64,000 bases of DNA. Source: an uncultured Erythrobacter sp. Lineage in GTDB: Bacteria > Pseudomonadota > Alphaproteobacteria > Sphingomonadales > Sphingomonadaceae. The first letter of the stretch is position 1. Every line of letters starts with the position of its first letter. Under the pieces are notes generated by a model, which searched no databases, was not told the DNA's origin, and worked only from the letters and a program-made list of their open reading frames with translations. Where the stretch lies: the NCBI GenBank assembly GCA_947499095.1, contig CANMMR010000001.1, positions 310,001 to 374,000 on the forward strand, given 5' to 3'. Below are positions 41,767 to 50,345 of the stretch, one piece after another. Both the position numbers and the translations under genes were made by a program.

Positions 41767-43032
41767 ATGCATCTTAAGGATTTGAAAGCAAAAGCCCCGG
41801 CAGACCTGGTCGCGATGGCCGAGGAACTGGGCGTCGAAGCGGCCGGCACCATGCGCCGCCAGGACCTGATGTTCTGCATCCTGCGCGAACTCGCCGACGA
41901 CGAGGAGTATGACGAGGAAATCATGGGCATCGGCACCATCGAGGTGCTGCAGGACGGCTTCGGCTTCCTGCGTAGCCCGGAGGCCAATTACCTCGCCGGT
42001 CCCGACGACATTTACGTCTCGCCCAACCAGATCCGTAAGTGGGGCCTTCGCACCGGCGACACGGTCGAAGGCCAGATCCGCGCGCCGCAGGAAGGCGAGC
42101 GCTATTTCGCCCTGACCGGGCTCACGACGGTCAATTACGAGGATCCCGATCAGGTCCGCACGCGCACCAATTTCGACAATCTCACACCGCTCTATCCCGA
42201 AGAGAAGCTGACGCTCGACACGCTGGATCCGACGGTGAAAGACAAGTCGGCGCGGGTGATCGACATCATCTCGCCGCAGGGCAAGGGCCAACGCGCACTG
42301 ATCGTCGCCCCGCCGCGCACCGGTAAGACGGTGCTGCTGCAGAACATCGCCAAGGCGATCACCGACAACCACCCGGAAGTCTTCCTGCTGGTCCTGCTCG
42401 TCGACGAGCGGCCCGAGGAAGTCACCGACATGCAACGTTCGGTCAATGGCGAGGTGATCTCCTCGACCTTTGACGAGCCTGCGAATCGCCACGTCCAGGT
42501 CGCCGAAATGGTGATCGAGAAGGCCAAGCGCCTAGTCGAGCACAAGAAGGACGTCGTGATCCTGCTCGATTCGATCACTCGCCTCGGCCGCGCCTACAAC
42601 ACCGTGGTGCCCAGCTCGGGCAAGGTTCTGACCGGCGGTGTCGACGCCAATGCCCTCCAGCGCCCCAAGCGCTTCTTCGGTGCGGCACGCAATATCGAGG
42701 AGGGCGGTTCGCTCTCGATCATCGCCACTGCGCTGATCGACACCGGAAGCCGCATGGACGAGGTCATCTTCGAAGAATTCAAGGGCACGGGTAACAGCGA
42801 AATCGTGCTCGATCGCAAGGTCGCCGACAAGCGCATCTTCCCGGCGCTCGACGTCGGCAAGTCCGGCACCCGCAAGGAAGAGCTGCTGGTCGACCAGGTC
42901 CAGCTGTCGAAGATGTGGGTCCTGCGCCGGATCCTCATGCAAATGGGCACGGTCGACGCGATGGAATTCCTGCTCGACAAGATGAAGGATTCCAAGACGA
43001 ACGAAGACTTCTTCGCGAACATGAACCAGTAG
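41767..43032 (+). CDS. rho: Transcription termination factor Rho
   Basis: [24 protein letters not shown]...[26 protein letters not shown]. Confidence 0.98.
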   Translation: MHLKDLKAKAPADLVAMAEELGVEAAGTMRRQDLMFCILRELADDEEYDEEIMGIGTIEVLQDGFGFLRSPEANYLAGPDDIYVSPNQIRKWGLRTGDTVEGQIRAPQEGERYFALTGLTTVNYEDPDQVRTRTNFDNLTPLYPEEKLTLDTLDPTVKDKSARVIDIISPQGKGQRALIVAPPRTGKTVLLQNIAKAITDNHPEVFLLVLLVDERPEEVTDMQRSVNGEVISSTFDEPANRHVQVAEMVIEKAKRLVEHKKDVVILLDSITRLGRAYNTVVPSSGKVLTGGVDANALQRPKRFFGAARNIEEGGSLSIIATALIDTGSRMDEVIFEEFKGTGNSEIVLDRKVADKRIFPALDVGKSGTRKEELLVDQVQLSKMWVLRRILMQMGTVDAMEFLLDKMKDSKTNEDFFANMNQ

Positions 43033-43173
43033 GGTTGCGCCGAACAGGGCGTGTCATCAGGCACGCTCGCCCGAATGATGAATCCGTTCGCGGGTCTGCC
43101 ATTGCGGCAGTCCCATGGCTCTAACGCATAATTAACCCTGTTTCCCCTAGGAAAGTCTCGTGGCGGGTGACGA

Positions 43174-43202
43174 CCCGGCATCGCCGGGCAGGCGGTCTGC
43201 CC
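43174..43202 (+). promoter_or_regulatory. Two overlapping, mutually exclusive hairpins
   Basis: CCCGGC-ATC-GCCGGG (43174-43188) shares GGG with GGGCAG-GCGGT-CTGCCC (43186-43202). Confidence 0.45.
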
Positions 43203-43226
43203 AGATGGCTTTTCACGGGGGACACG

Positions 43227-43295
43227 ATGGTCGGTTTTCGCGCCAGCTTGCGCGTGCTCCGGAAAGCCTTCGGTCGCGCCGCATATCGCATCTGA
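43227..43295 (+). CDS. Candidate 22-aa cationic leader/small peptide MVGFRASLRVLRKAFGRAAYRI
   Basis: ATG after CACGGGGGACACG (SD-like), stop 43293-43295, 1 nt before GTG start of next gene. Confidence 0.45.
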   Translation: MVGFRASLRVLRKAFGRAAYRI

Positions 43296-43296
43296 C

Positions 43297-45894
43297 GTGG
43301 CGTCGCTCAGCTCTCTTGCGTTCCCGCATAAGGTGACTGCCTCGCGCAGCGCGCGCGTGCTCACGCGCGAGCGCTTCGCCAGCGTACTCTTGCCGATGAT
43401 TACCGTAATCCTGCTTGGCATCCTCCACCAGGCGCAGGTCTTTCGCGACATCGACGGGCGGATTTTCGATCGGTTCGCCGTCGTCGGGAGCGCAACTGCC
43501 CCCACGGTGGTCGTGGTGGAACGCGATCCGCGCTTTGCCGCAATGGGACCCGACCGCTATGCCACTCTCGATCGAGTCTTGGCCGGTTCGGGTATCGAGC
43601 GCATCGGCTATCTCGGCTTCCGCGACACTCAGAGGAGCGGAGCGAGCATCCCGGTGATCGTCGGCCGAAGCGCCGACAGAGTGCCCCTTAGCGGACGCTG
43701 GCAGTTCGCTCCCGCGCTCGCAGTCTCAGACACTGGCGCCTTGAAAGCGGCTTCCAATCTCGCGCCGTCCGAATACGGAATCCAGCGCAGCCAACATCTG
43801 GGGCTGCCTGGTGGCGGACACATCGTGCCGTCGTTCGAATCCGCTCTAGCCGGTGTTGAACCACGCGAGGGTGAGTTCCTCGTTCGTATGCCGCGCGCGC
43901 AGTCGATCCCCGTCATTCCGGCGAGCCAGCTGGTCGCGGGCGATCTCTCGGGAGCCGACCTTGCCGGAACCGTAGCTTTGGTCGCAGCGCCAGCCGCGCT
44001 TGAGCCTTCGCTCGAAACGCCGCGCGATCCTGACATGCGAGCCATGTCCGAAGCGATCTTCCGCGCCCACGCCGTCCACGATTTGCGGACCGGCCGGCAG
44101 GTCGTCCGTGCAGCCGCATGGAACAGCTGGATTTTACTACTCGCTGTCGGGTTGGCATTGGCGATCACCTTTCGCCGGAGCGATCCGAAGCAGCTCATCT
44201 TGCGCGTTTCGATCATTGCCAGCGTGCTGATCGCCGCGGGCGGTTGGCTCGCGCTCGAATTCGCCGGACGTTTGTTGCCGCTGACGGCCCTGCTGCTCGC
44301 GCCCTGGATTATTGCCATCCAGCGCATTCTCATCCGCGAGCGGCGCCAGGACAATCGTCTGGAACAGGTCGCTGCTCGGGCAGTCCAGCATTCGGTGCAT
44401 CGCTCGGCACTGCGCGAAGGGGCAAGGCTACCGCAATTCGTCGATCCGACGGCGCGCATCGCGGGGATCGAGAAGAGCCTGCTGATCGAGCTCTCCCGCA
44501 CCGGCGAATTGCAGCTCGTGAGCGCTATCGATGCCGGGCTCGACGATATCGCGATGGACCCTACCGAGCTATCGAAAGAACTCGCGAAGATGCGCGGGCG
44601 CCAGGTCGGCTTCGATGCCGCGGCTTTGGTCCCCGGTTGGGCCTGTGAGGCGCGGCTGACCTGGATCGGCGGGGCCGAGCGCAACCTCTTCTGGCTCTAC
44701 GCCGTTCCGCCCGGAGGACGCAGCGGCAAGCGCGGGCAACTGGTGCGCGCGGCTGCCGCCTCCTTTCGCGAGCTGTTTCGCTGGCGCGCCGATCTGAACG
44801 CGCGCGAGCGACAGGAGGAACGCTACCTCCCGATCGACGAGAAGGTCGCCAGCGCGGTCTCGCTTGTCGCTCGTGAATCCGACCAGGTCCGCCGCGGTTT
44901 CGACACGATCGATACCGCGGTGATGATTTTCCACCTTATCGGATCCCCGCTCCATGCCAACCGCGCGATGGAAGACCTCTACCGCGAAGCCGAGCTCGCC
45001 GTGAACGAGACACCGCTGGTCGACGCGATCGTCGCTCTGACCGGGCTCGATATCGTCCGGGTAGAGGCGCTGCTGCAGGAGCTGGTGTTCCGCGGCGGCG
45101 AAATGCGCCTGCCGATGCGGCAGTTCGGTCCGGTCGAGCGCATCCTTCGTGTGGCGGCGCCGGACAGCATGGCGCGGGGCATGGACCGGGTGATCGTGAT
45201 CGAAGCGGTCGATATCACGGAATTGCACGCCGCTGCAGACCTGCGCCAGTCGGTCGGACTGTTCATCGACCTCCAGCTTCGCAACGATCTCGAAGCGATC
45301 CTGCTTGCGGCCGACCTTGCGAGCGACCCGCGGGTCGGCGCGGAAAAGATCGGTCCGATCATAGCGCGGATCGGTGAGGCCACACGCCGCGCCACCGGAC
45401 GTCTGGACGAGGTCGCGGAGCTCGTGCGCGGCGAGAACGAGGAACTGGTCGAGGCCTGTTATCCCGTCGATGCCCGCGCGCTGGTCCTCCAGACTCTCGA
45501 GAAAACCGCCGGGATGGCCGAAGAGCTGGAAGTCGGGATCGATATCCAGCTGCCGGCGATGAGCGGCTTCACCATCGCCGAACCGCGTGCGCTTGGCGAC
45601 ATGCTGGAAGCCATGCTGCGCGTCGTGGTGGCCGATACGCCGCAAGGCGAGACGGTCACGGTCCGGCTCGAAGAGAAGAACACCGAGACGCGGGTCAACA
45701 TCGCCGGCGGTTTCGGGATCGGCTTCGGCAGGCTCGTCTATCTGCTCACCAAGGGCGAGGATCAGTCGGTCGGCGAGTACCGCCAGATCAATCGCGGCAT
45801 CGCCCGCACTGCCAAGTGGGGCGGCAGCGTCTCCTACTGGGGCCGCGAGGCCAACGGATTCGGATTCAACGTAAAATTGAGGCGCATCGGATGA
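43297..45894 (+). CDS. CHASE2-like sensor with degenerate histidine-kinase-like C-terminus
   Basis: N-term FRDIDGRIFDRFAVVGSATAPTVVVVERDPRF (CHASE2-like), TM cluster (SWILLLAVGLALAI / LILRVSIIASVLIAAGGWLALEFAGRLLPLTALLLAPWIIAI), C-terminal GFGIGFGRL G-box-like. Confidence 0.75.
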   Translation: MASLSSLAFPHKVTASRSARVLTRERFASVLLPMITVILLGILHQAQVFRDIDGRIFDRFAVVGSATAPTVVVVERDPRFAAMGPDRYATLDRVLAGSGIERIGYLGFRDTQRSGASIPVIVGRSADRVPLSGRWQFAPALAVSDTGALKAASNLAPSEYGIQRSQHLGLPGGGHIVPSFESALAGVEPREGEFLVRMPRAQSIPVIPASQLVAGDLSGADLAGTVALVAAPAALEPSLETPRDPDMRAMSEAIFRAHAVHDLRTGRQVVRAAAWNSWILLLAVGLALAITFRRSDPKQLILRVSIIASVLIAAGGWLALEFAGRLLPLTALLLAPWIIAIQRILIRERRQDNRLEQVAARAVQHSVHRSALREGARLPQFVDPTARIAGIEKSLLIELSRTGELQLVSAIDAGLDDIAMDPTELSKELAKMRGRQVGFDAAALVPGWACEARLTWIGGAERNLFWLYAVPPGGRSGKRGQLVRAAAASFRELFRWRADLNARERQEERYLPIDEKVASAVSLVARESDQVRRGFDTIDTAVMIFHLIGSPLHANRAMEDLYREAELAVNETPLVDAIVALTGLDIVRVEALLQELVFRGGEMRLPMRQFGPVERILRVAAPDSMARGMDRVIVIEAVDITELHAAADLRQSVGLFIDLQLRNDLEAILLAADLASDPRVGAEKIGPIIARIGEATRRATGRLDEVAELVRGENEELVEACYPVDARALVLQTLEKTAGMAEELEVGIDIQLPAMSGFTIAEPRALGDMLEAMLRVVVADTPQGETVTVRLEEKNTETRVNIAGGFGIGFGRLVYLLTKGEDQSVGEYRQINRGIARTAKWGGSVSYWGREANGFGFNVKLRRIG

Positions 45895-46277
45895 CTTTGC
45901 CGCATATCCTTATCGTCGACGATGACGAAATCCTCGCCAGTCTTCTGCAGATCACGCTGGAGGTCGAGGGCTACGAGGTGTCGACCGCACCAGATGGCGA
46001 GGCTGCGCTGGCGCGGCTGGCCGAGGGTGGGATCGATCTGGTCGTGCTCGATCTCGTGATGCCCAAAATGGACGGAGTGCGCTTCCTGCGCGTGCTGAAC
46101 GAACAGGGTGAGGCTCGTCCTCCGGTGATCGTCATCTCCTCGACTGCGGGCAATACCGTGTCCGACGAGTTCCGGGCACTCGGCGTCGTCACCATCGCGC
46201 GCAAGCCGGTCGAGCCGAGCTGGCTCGTGGCGAATATCGCGGGCGCGTTCGGACAAGGAGCCGCGAACGCCGGATGA
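45891..46277 (+). CDS. Single-domain response regulator
   Basis: ILIVDDDEILASLLQ...DLVVLDLVMPKMDG...VISSTAG...IARKPVEP; ATGA overlaps both sides. Confidence 0.93.
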   Translation: MTLPHILIVDDDEILASLLQITLEVEGYEVSTAPDGEAALARLAEGGIDLVVLDLVMPKMDGVRFLRVLNEQGEARPPVIVISSTAGNTVSDEFRALGVVTIARKPVEPSWLVANIAGAFGQGAANAG

Positions 46278-48817
46278 GCCTCTTCCCGCTCGCCATATTC
46301 CCCGAGGGCGGCCTCGTCAGCTCGATCATCACGACCGTCTGGGTCGGGGTCTTCGTACTGTGCTTTTTCAACCTGCGCTACGGCTGGGTCCTCTCGGGCC
46401 TGGTGGTGCCGGGCTATATCGTGCCGCTGCTGATCGTGAAACCGGTGGCCGGCTTCGTGATTATTCTGGAGGCAGTCCTCGCCTATGCGCTCGTCTGGCT
46501 TTTCTCCGAAAAGTTGAGCCGCGGCCGCTATCCCAGTCTGTTCGGGCGCGACCGTTTCATGGGGCTTATCCTTGCGAGCATCGCCGTCCGTTTGATTATG
46601 GATGGCTACGTCCTGCCCGAATTCGCCGGGTGGCTGGAGAGCAATTTCGACCGCCGTTTCGACTGGCGTGACAATCTCCAGAGCTTCGGCCTCGTCATCA
46701 TTTCCTTGCTGGCGAACCAGTTCTGGAAGCCGGGGCTGGTGCGTGGGCTGGGCGCTGCCGTCGTGACGATGGGGATCACCTATCTCGTAGTCCGCTACGG
46801 CCTGATGGAGTTCACCAATTTCCGTATGAGTGCGGTGACCTACATGTATGAGGGTCTCGCAAGCTCGATCCTGGCCAGTCCGAAGGCCTATATTATCCTG
46901 ACCCTGACCGCGCTTATCGCCAGTCATATGAACGTGCGCTATGGCTGGGACTTCTCGGGCATCCTGATCCCGGCGCTGATTGCGCTGCAATGGTATCAGC
47001 CGACCAAGATCGTCACCTCCTTTCTCGAAGCGATCATTATCTACGTGATCGCGCGACTCGTTCTGAAGCTGCCGAGCATGGCCAATGCGACGATTGAGGG
47101 CGGAAGCAAACTGCTGCTGTTCTTCAACATCAGCTTCGCCTGGAAGATGGCGCTGGGATGGTTCATCGTCTGGCAGGGCTACGACGTGAAGACGACCGAC
47201 TTCTACGGCTTCGGGTATCTCCTTTCCACGCTCATCGCAATCAAGGCACACGACAAGAACATCTTCCCGCGCCTCGCCCGCTCGACCTTGCAGGTCAGCT
47301 TCATGGGCGCAGTCTTTGGAAACATCGTCGGTTTCGCGCTGTCGGCGGCGGTTTCGCGGACTCCCGGTGGTTCGGTGATGGCGGAGGCTGACGGATTGTC
47401 CCGAAGCGAAGATCGCATCGAGTTGCTTGTAGCCGAGGCGATCGGCGACGCGCATGTCCGCAGGGTCTCGGGCAAGGCGGCGCCATTGTCGGATGCTGCG
47501 CGCGAAGATCTGGCGGAGTTGGTCTACGGCTTGCAGCAAGGTGTGCCCGCCTCCTCTCCCGATTTCGATATGCAGGCTGATGCGTGGCGGTTGATGTCGG
47601 TCGGCGATGGTCGGCTGGCGGTTGTCAGAGCCGACGACGATGGCCACGAAATGTTGCTGTACGACCCGTCGGCAGCCCGCGATGCCGCAATCGTCCTGCG
47701 GGATCCGGCCAGCAAGCCTGGTTTGGGGGTAGCGGGTCTGGCGCTGCGTCAGAAACTCGACGCACGGTGGCTCGTCATATCGACGCCGGAAAGCGCCGGT
47801 ACGATCGCGGAAGCGAGTGTGGCCGATGTATTCGCGGATGCGAGCGAAACCGTCTTGCTCGAATTGCAAGCCGGTGCGGGCGAACCGTCCGAGATTGCCT
47901 ATGCCAATGCATCGGCCGGTGTCCTCGATCTCTCGAGCCTAGAGGCCGCAGTTCCGGATATCCGTGCCGGCATCGATATTGGCGCGAGCAACGGAGGTGG
48001 AGACCGTGCCGTCCTTTCTCTGAGCGACGCGGCGCTCGAAGGACTCGCCGCGATGCGTGTACCGCGCCTGCGCGACGGTGCCGCCTGTCGCCTAGTTGCC
48101 AATGGCAATGCCGGGGTGAAATGGCGAGACGTCGAACGCCTCGCCTTTGTTCGGTATGAAGTCGCGGAGCCCTTCGTCGCCTCCGTCCGCGAAGGAGAAG
48201 TTGCAACCCACGCCCGCGCAGCTGCCAAGACCGCAGGCTTCGGAGTTGCTCGATGCACGCTGGGAGGCCGTAACCACTGGACACTCTTTTCGAGTCAGCG
48301 GGACGAGGGCCAGATATTCATCGCCGAAGGTGCACCCCTCGCCAAGAGCGTGCTTACCTGGCGCGAGGAAGACTATGGCAAGGCCGCCCGGCTCGGTGTC
48401 GCTGTGCATCGCAACTGGGGAGGCGATGTCTTGCTGGTTGCAGCGCAGCCCGACGGTTTTTCCCGATCGCCCAGCTCGGCCATGACGGTGATCTGGCAGG
48501 AAATCGTCCGGCAGCAGGTGGGAAAAGAGGAAGCGTTCTCTTTCCACCTGCGCCAGCGGCCGAAGGGCTCTGCCTTTCCCGAAGCCCGTCCCGAAGTCTT
48601 GCTGATACAGGATGTGGTGGGGCCGGAATATTCCGAACTCGGGGACCTCGCATCGGCATTGCGCGAGGCCGGGATCCGCACCGAGCTTTCGGACGGCAGC
48701 CGGGCCTTTGCAGGATATGAAGCACGCCCGGCTCAGGCCGAGCGCTATTATGATGCCACGAGCGGACGCCGCTCCGCGATCGGATGGGTGCTTAATTACG
48801 GAGGCGATCGGCAATGA
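46274..48817 (+). CDS. PgsC/CapC-like poly-gamma-glutamate biosynthesis membrane protein with extra C-terminal domain
   Basis: Two CapC-like repeats (FNLRYGWVLSGLVVPGYIVPLLIVKPVAGFVII and MNVRYGWDFSGILIPALIALQWYQPTKIVTSFLEA), many TMs, ~470-aa soluble C-terminus. Confidence 0.75.
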   Translation: MSLFPLAIFPEGGLVSSIITTVWVGVFVLCFFNLRYGWVLSGLVVPGYIVPLLIVKPVAGFVIILEAVLAYALVWLFSEKLSRGRYPSLFGRDRFMGLILASIAVRLIMDGYVLPEFAGWLESNFDRRFDWRDNLQSFGLVIISLLANQFWKPGLVRGLGAAVVTMGITYLVVRYGLMEFTNFRMSAVTYMYEGLASSILASPKAYIILTLTALIASHMNVRYGWDFSGILIPALIALQWYQPTKIVTSFLEAIIIYVIARLVLKLPSMANATIEGGSKLLLFFNISFAWKMALGWFIVWQGYDVKTTDFYGFGYLLSTLIAIKAHDKNIFPRLARSTLQVSFMGAVFGNIVGFALSAAVSRTPGGSVMAEADGLSRSEDRIELLVAEAIGDAHVRRVSGKAAPLSDAAREDLAELVYGLQQGVPASSPDFDMQADAWRLMSVGDGRLAVVRADDDGHEMLLYDPSAARDAAIVLRDPASKPGLGVAGLALRQKLDARWLVISTPESAGTIAEASVADVFADASETVLLELQAGAGEPSEIAYANASAGVLDLSSLEAAVPDIRAGIDIGASNGGGDRAVLSLSDAALEGLAAMRVPRLRDGAACRLVANGNAGVKWRDVERLAFVRYEVAEPFVASVREGEVATHARAAAKTAGFGVARCTLGGRNHWTLFSSQRDEGQIFIAEGAPLAKSVLTWREEDYGKAARLGVAVHRNWGGDVLLVAAQPDGFSRSPSSAMTVIWQEIVRQQVGKEEAFSFHLRQRPKGSAFPEARPEVLLIQDVVGPEYSELGDLASALREAGIRTELSDGSRAFAGYEARPAQAERYYDATSGRRSAIGWVLNYGGDRQ

Positions 48818-49578
48818 GCCTGACCTTCGTGGGCCGTAGCATCCTATTCGCCGTCCTCGCGGCGCTCGCCGCCTATGGGGGTTGGGCCTGGGCCGTGCCA
48901 TTAGCGCGCTATTTCGTGGCAGCGCAGGATTCTACCCAGATGGACCTTCGTATCGCGAAACGCACGCTGGCATATCGGCTTGAGCGGGACGTACCGATGA
49001 CGTTCGTCTTGTCGCAGCCTGCCGAAGAGCTGAAAGTCATCGCGCACGTCGCGGTCACTTCCCCTCCCGCCGATGTGGCCGGGGCTTCATACACGCTTCA
49101 CTTCGCGCTTTTCGATGTTCAGGGGGTTCAGGTTGCGGAATACGAACGCGCTCTCGTTTCCGGTCGCGGCGGTGGGTATCTCCCGGACGGAAGGGCACGG
49201 CGCTTCTACCGCTCGAGCGAAGCACACATTTGGGGCCAGGATCAGCTGGTAATTCGCAGCAACGTGCCGCTTACCCGCGTAGAGGTCACGCTGCAAGATA
49301 GCGATCCCATGGTAGTAGGTGTGGATGCGCGGGTCTACGAGCGGCGCCCCGTCTCCGCCGGAGACGGTCGGGCCGTATTTTTGCGTCGCAGCAGGGAAGA
49401 GCGCGCGGCCCTGACCGCGTTCAGTCCGTTTCCGCCCGAAATGCTTTCCGCATCCGAGATTACGCACCTTGCAAGCAATCTTTGGCGACCGATCGGTCCC
49501 GTGGGTATCGAAGGCCGCGAGTACGATGCTTTGGTCATCTACGAAGCCGACAGAGCCGCCGAAGAGGCAGAGTCATGA
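48814..49578 (+). CDS. Single-TM periplasmic protein of unknown function in PgsBC-like operon
   Basis: N-terminal TM (SILFAVLAALAAYGGWAWAVPLARYF), beta-rich remainder; ATGA overlaps. Confidence 0.75.
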   Translation: MSLTFVGRSILFAVLAALAAYGGWAWAVPLARYFVAAQDSTQMDLRIAKRTLAYRLERDVPMTFVLSQPAEELKVIAHVAVTSPPADVAGASYTLHFALFDVQGVQVAEYERALVSGRGGGYLPDGRARRFYRSSEAHIWGQDQLVIRSNVPLTRVEVTLQDSDPMVVGVDARVYERRPVSAGDGRAVFLRRSREERAALTAFSPFPPEMLSASEITHLASNLWRPIGPVGIEGREYDALVIYEADRAAEEAES

Positions 49579-50345
49579 TCCGTTGGGCCATCCTCTGGCT
49601 GTCCGGCCTGTTGGCGGGTGGATGCAGCAGCGCGGATGCACGCGATTATTTCGCGCAAGCAGCGCCGCAGGAGCGCGATGCGGCAATACTTGGCTTGGCC
49701 CGGAGCGAAGAAAGCGGGTCGATCATGTTGCGCGACACGCGCCATTGCGGCAGCGGCGGCGAGTACCGGGTTCGCAAGGGAACGGCAGTCCCGTTTGCCA
49801 TCACCGCCCCTCACGCCTTTCACGATCGCAGGACAGGTGAGCTTGCGATGCGTATCTTCGCGCGCAGTCGGGCGGCGGCTGCCGCGCAAAATACCGTCGC
49901 ACGCGATGGTAGTGACGGGTGTGAGGCGCTTGATGTCGCGCGTCAAGGCGAGCATCTGTTCACGCAATTCGCGCTGGGATTCTCCGATCGTTTCCCGGAT
50001 GGCCTCGTCGTCCAGCTACATGGTTTCAACGGGGCGAAGCGCTCGTCATCGCGGGCGGAAGAAGCCTCGGCCATCGTGAGCAATGGAACCGCTTCCCCCG
50101 GTCCCGATACACTCGATCTCGCGGATTGCCTCAGCCGCGCTCTCGCTCCACGCGCCGTACTGGTGTACCCGACGGAAACGAGCGAATTGGGGGCCGAGGA
50201 CAATGCCCAGGGGAAGGCCTTGCGCGAAGCAGGGGGCGCACGCTTTGCGCATCTCGAACTCTCGGCCGACCTGCGCGGAGCGATGATAAGCGACGAGCAG
50301 CTTCTCGACTCTGTCGGTTCTTGCCTCGAGGAAGCTGCGGCGTGA
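49575..50345 (+). CDS. Lipoprotein with PghP / N-formylglutamate amidohydrolase-like motifs
   Basis: Lipobox LLAGGC; PFAITAPHAFHDRRTGELAMRIF and LVVQLHGFNG resemble Zn-amidohydrolase H/E and HG motifs. Confidence 0.6.
   Translation: MIRWAILWLSGLLAGGCSSADARDYFAQAAPQERDAAILGLARSEESGSIMLRDTRHCGSGGEYRVRKGTAVPFAITAPHAFHDRRTGELAMRIFARSRAAAAAQNTVARDGSDGCEALDVARQGEHLFTQFALGFSDRFPDGLVVQLHGFNGAKRSSSRAEEASAIVSNGTASPGPDTLDLADCLSRALAPRAVLVYPTETSELGAEDNAQGKALREAGGARFAHLELSADLRGAMISDEQLLDSVGSCLEEAAA

Noticed and set aside
45971-47869. 632-aa minus-strand ORF opposite RR and CapC-like gene
   Set aside because: Antisense shadow; composition dominated by H/R/D/Q.
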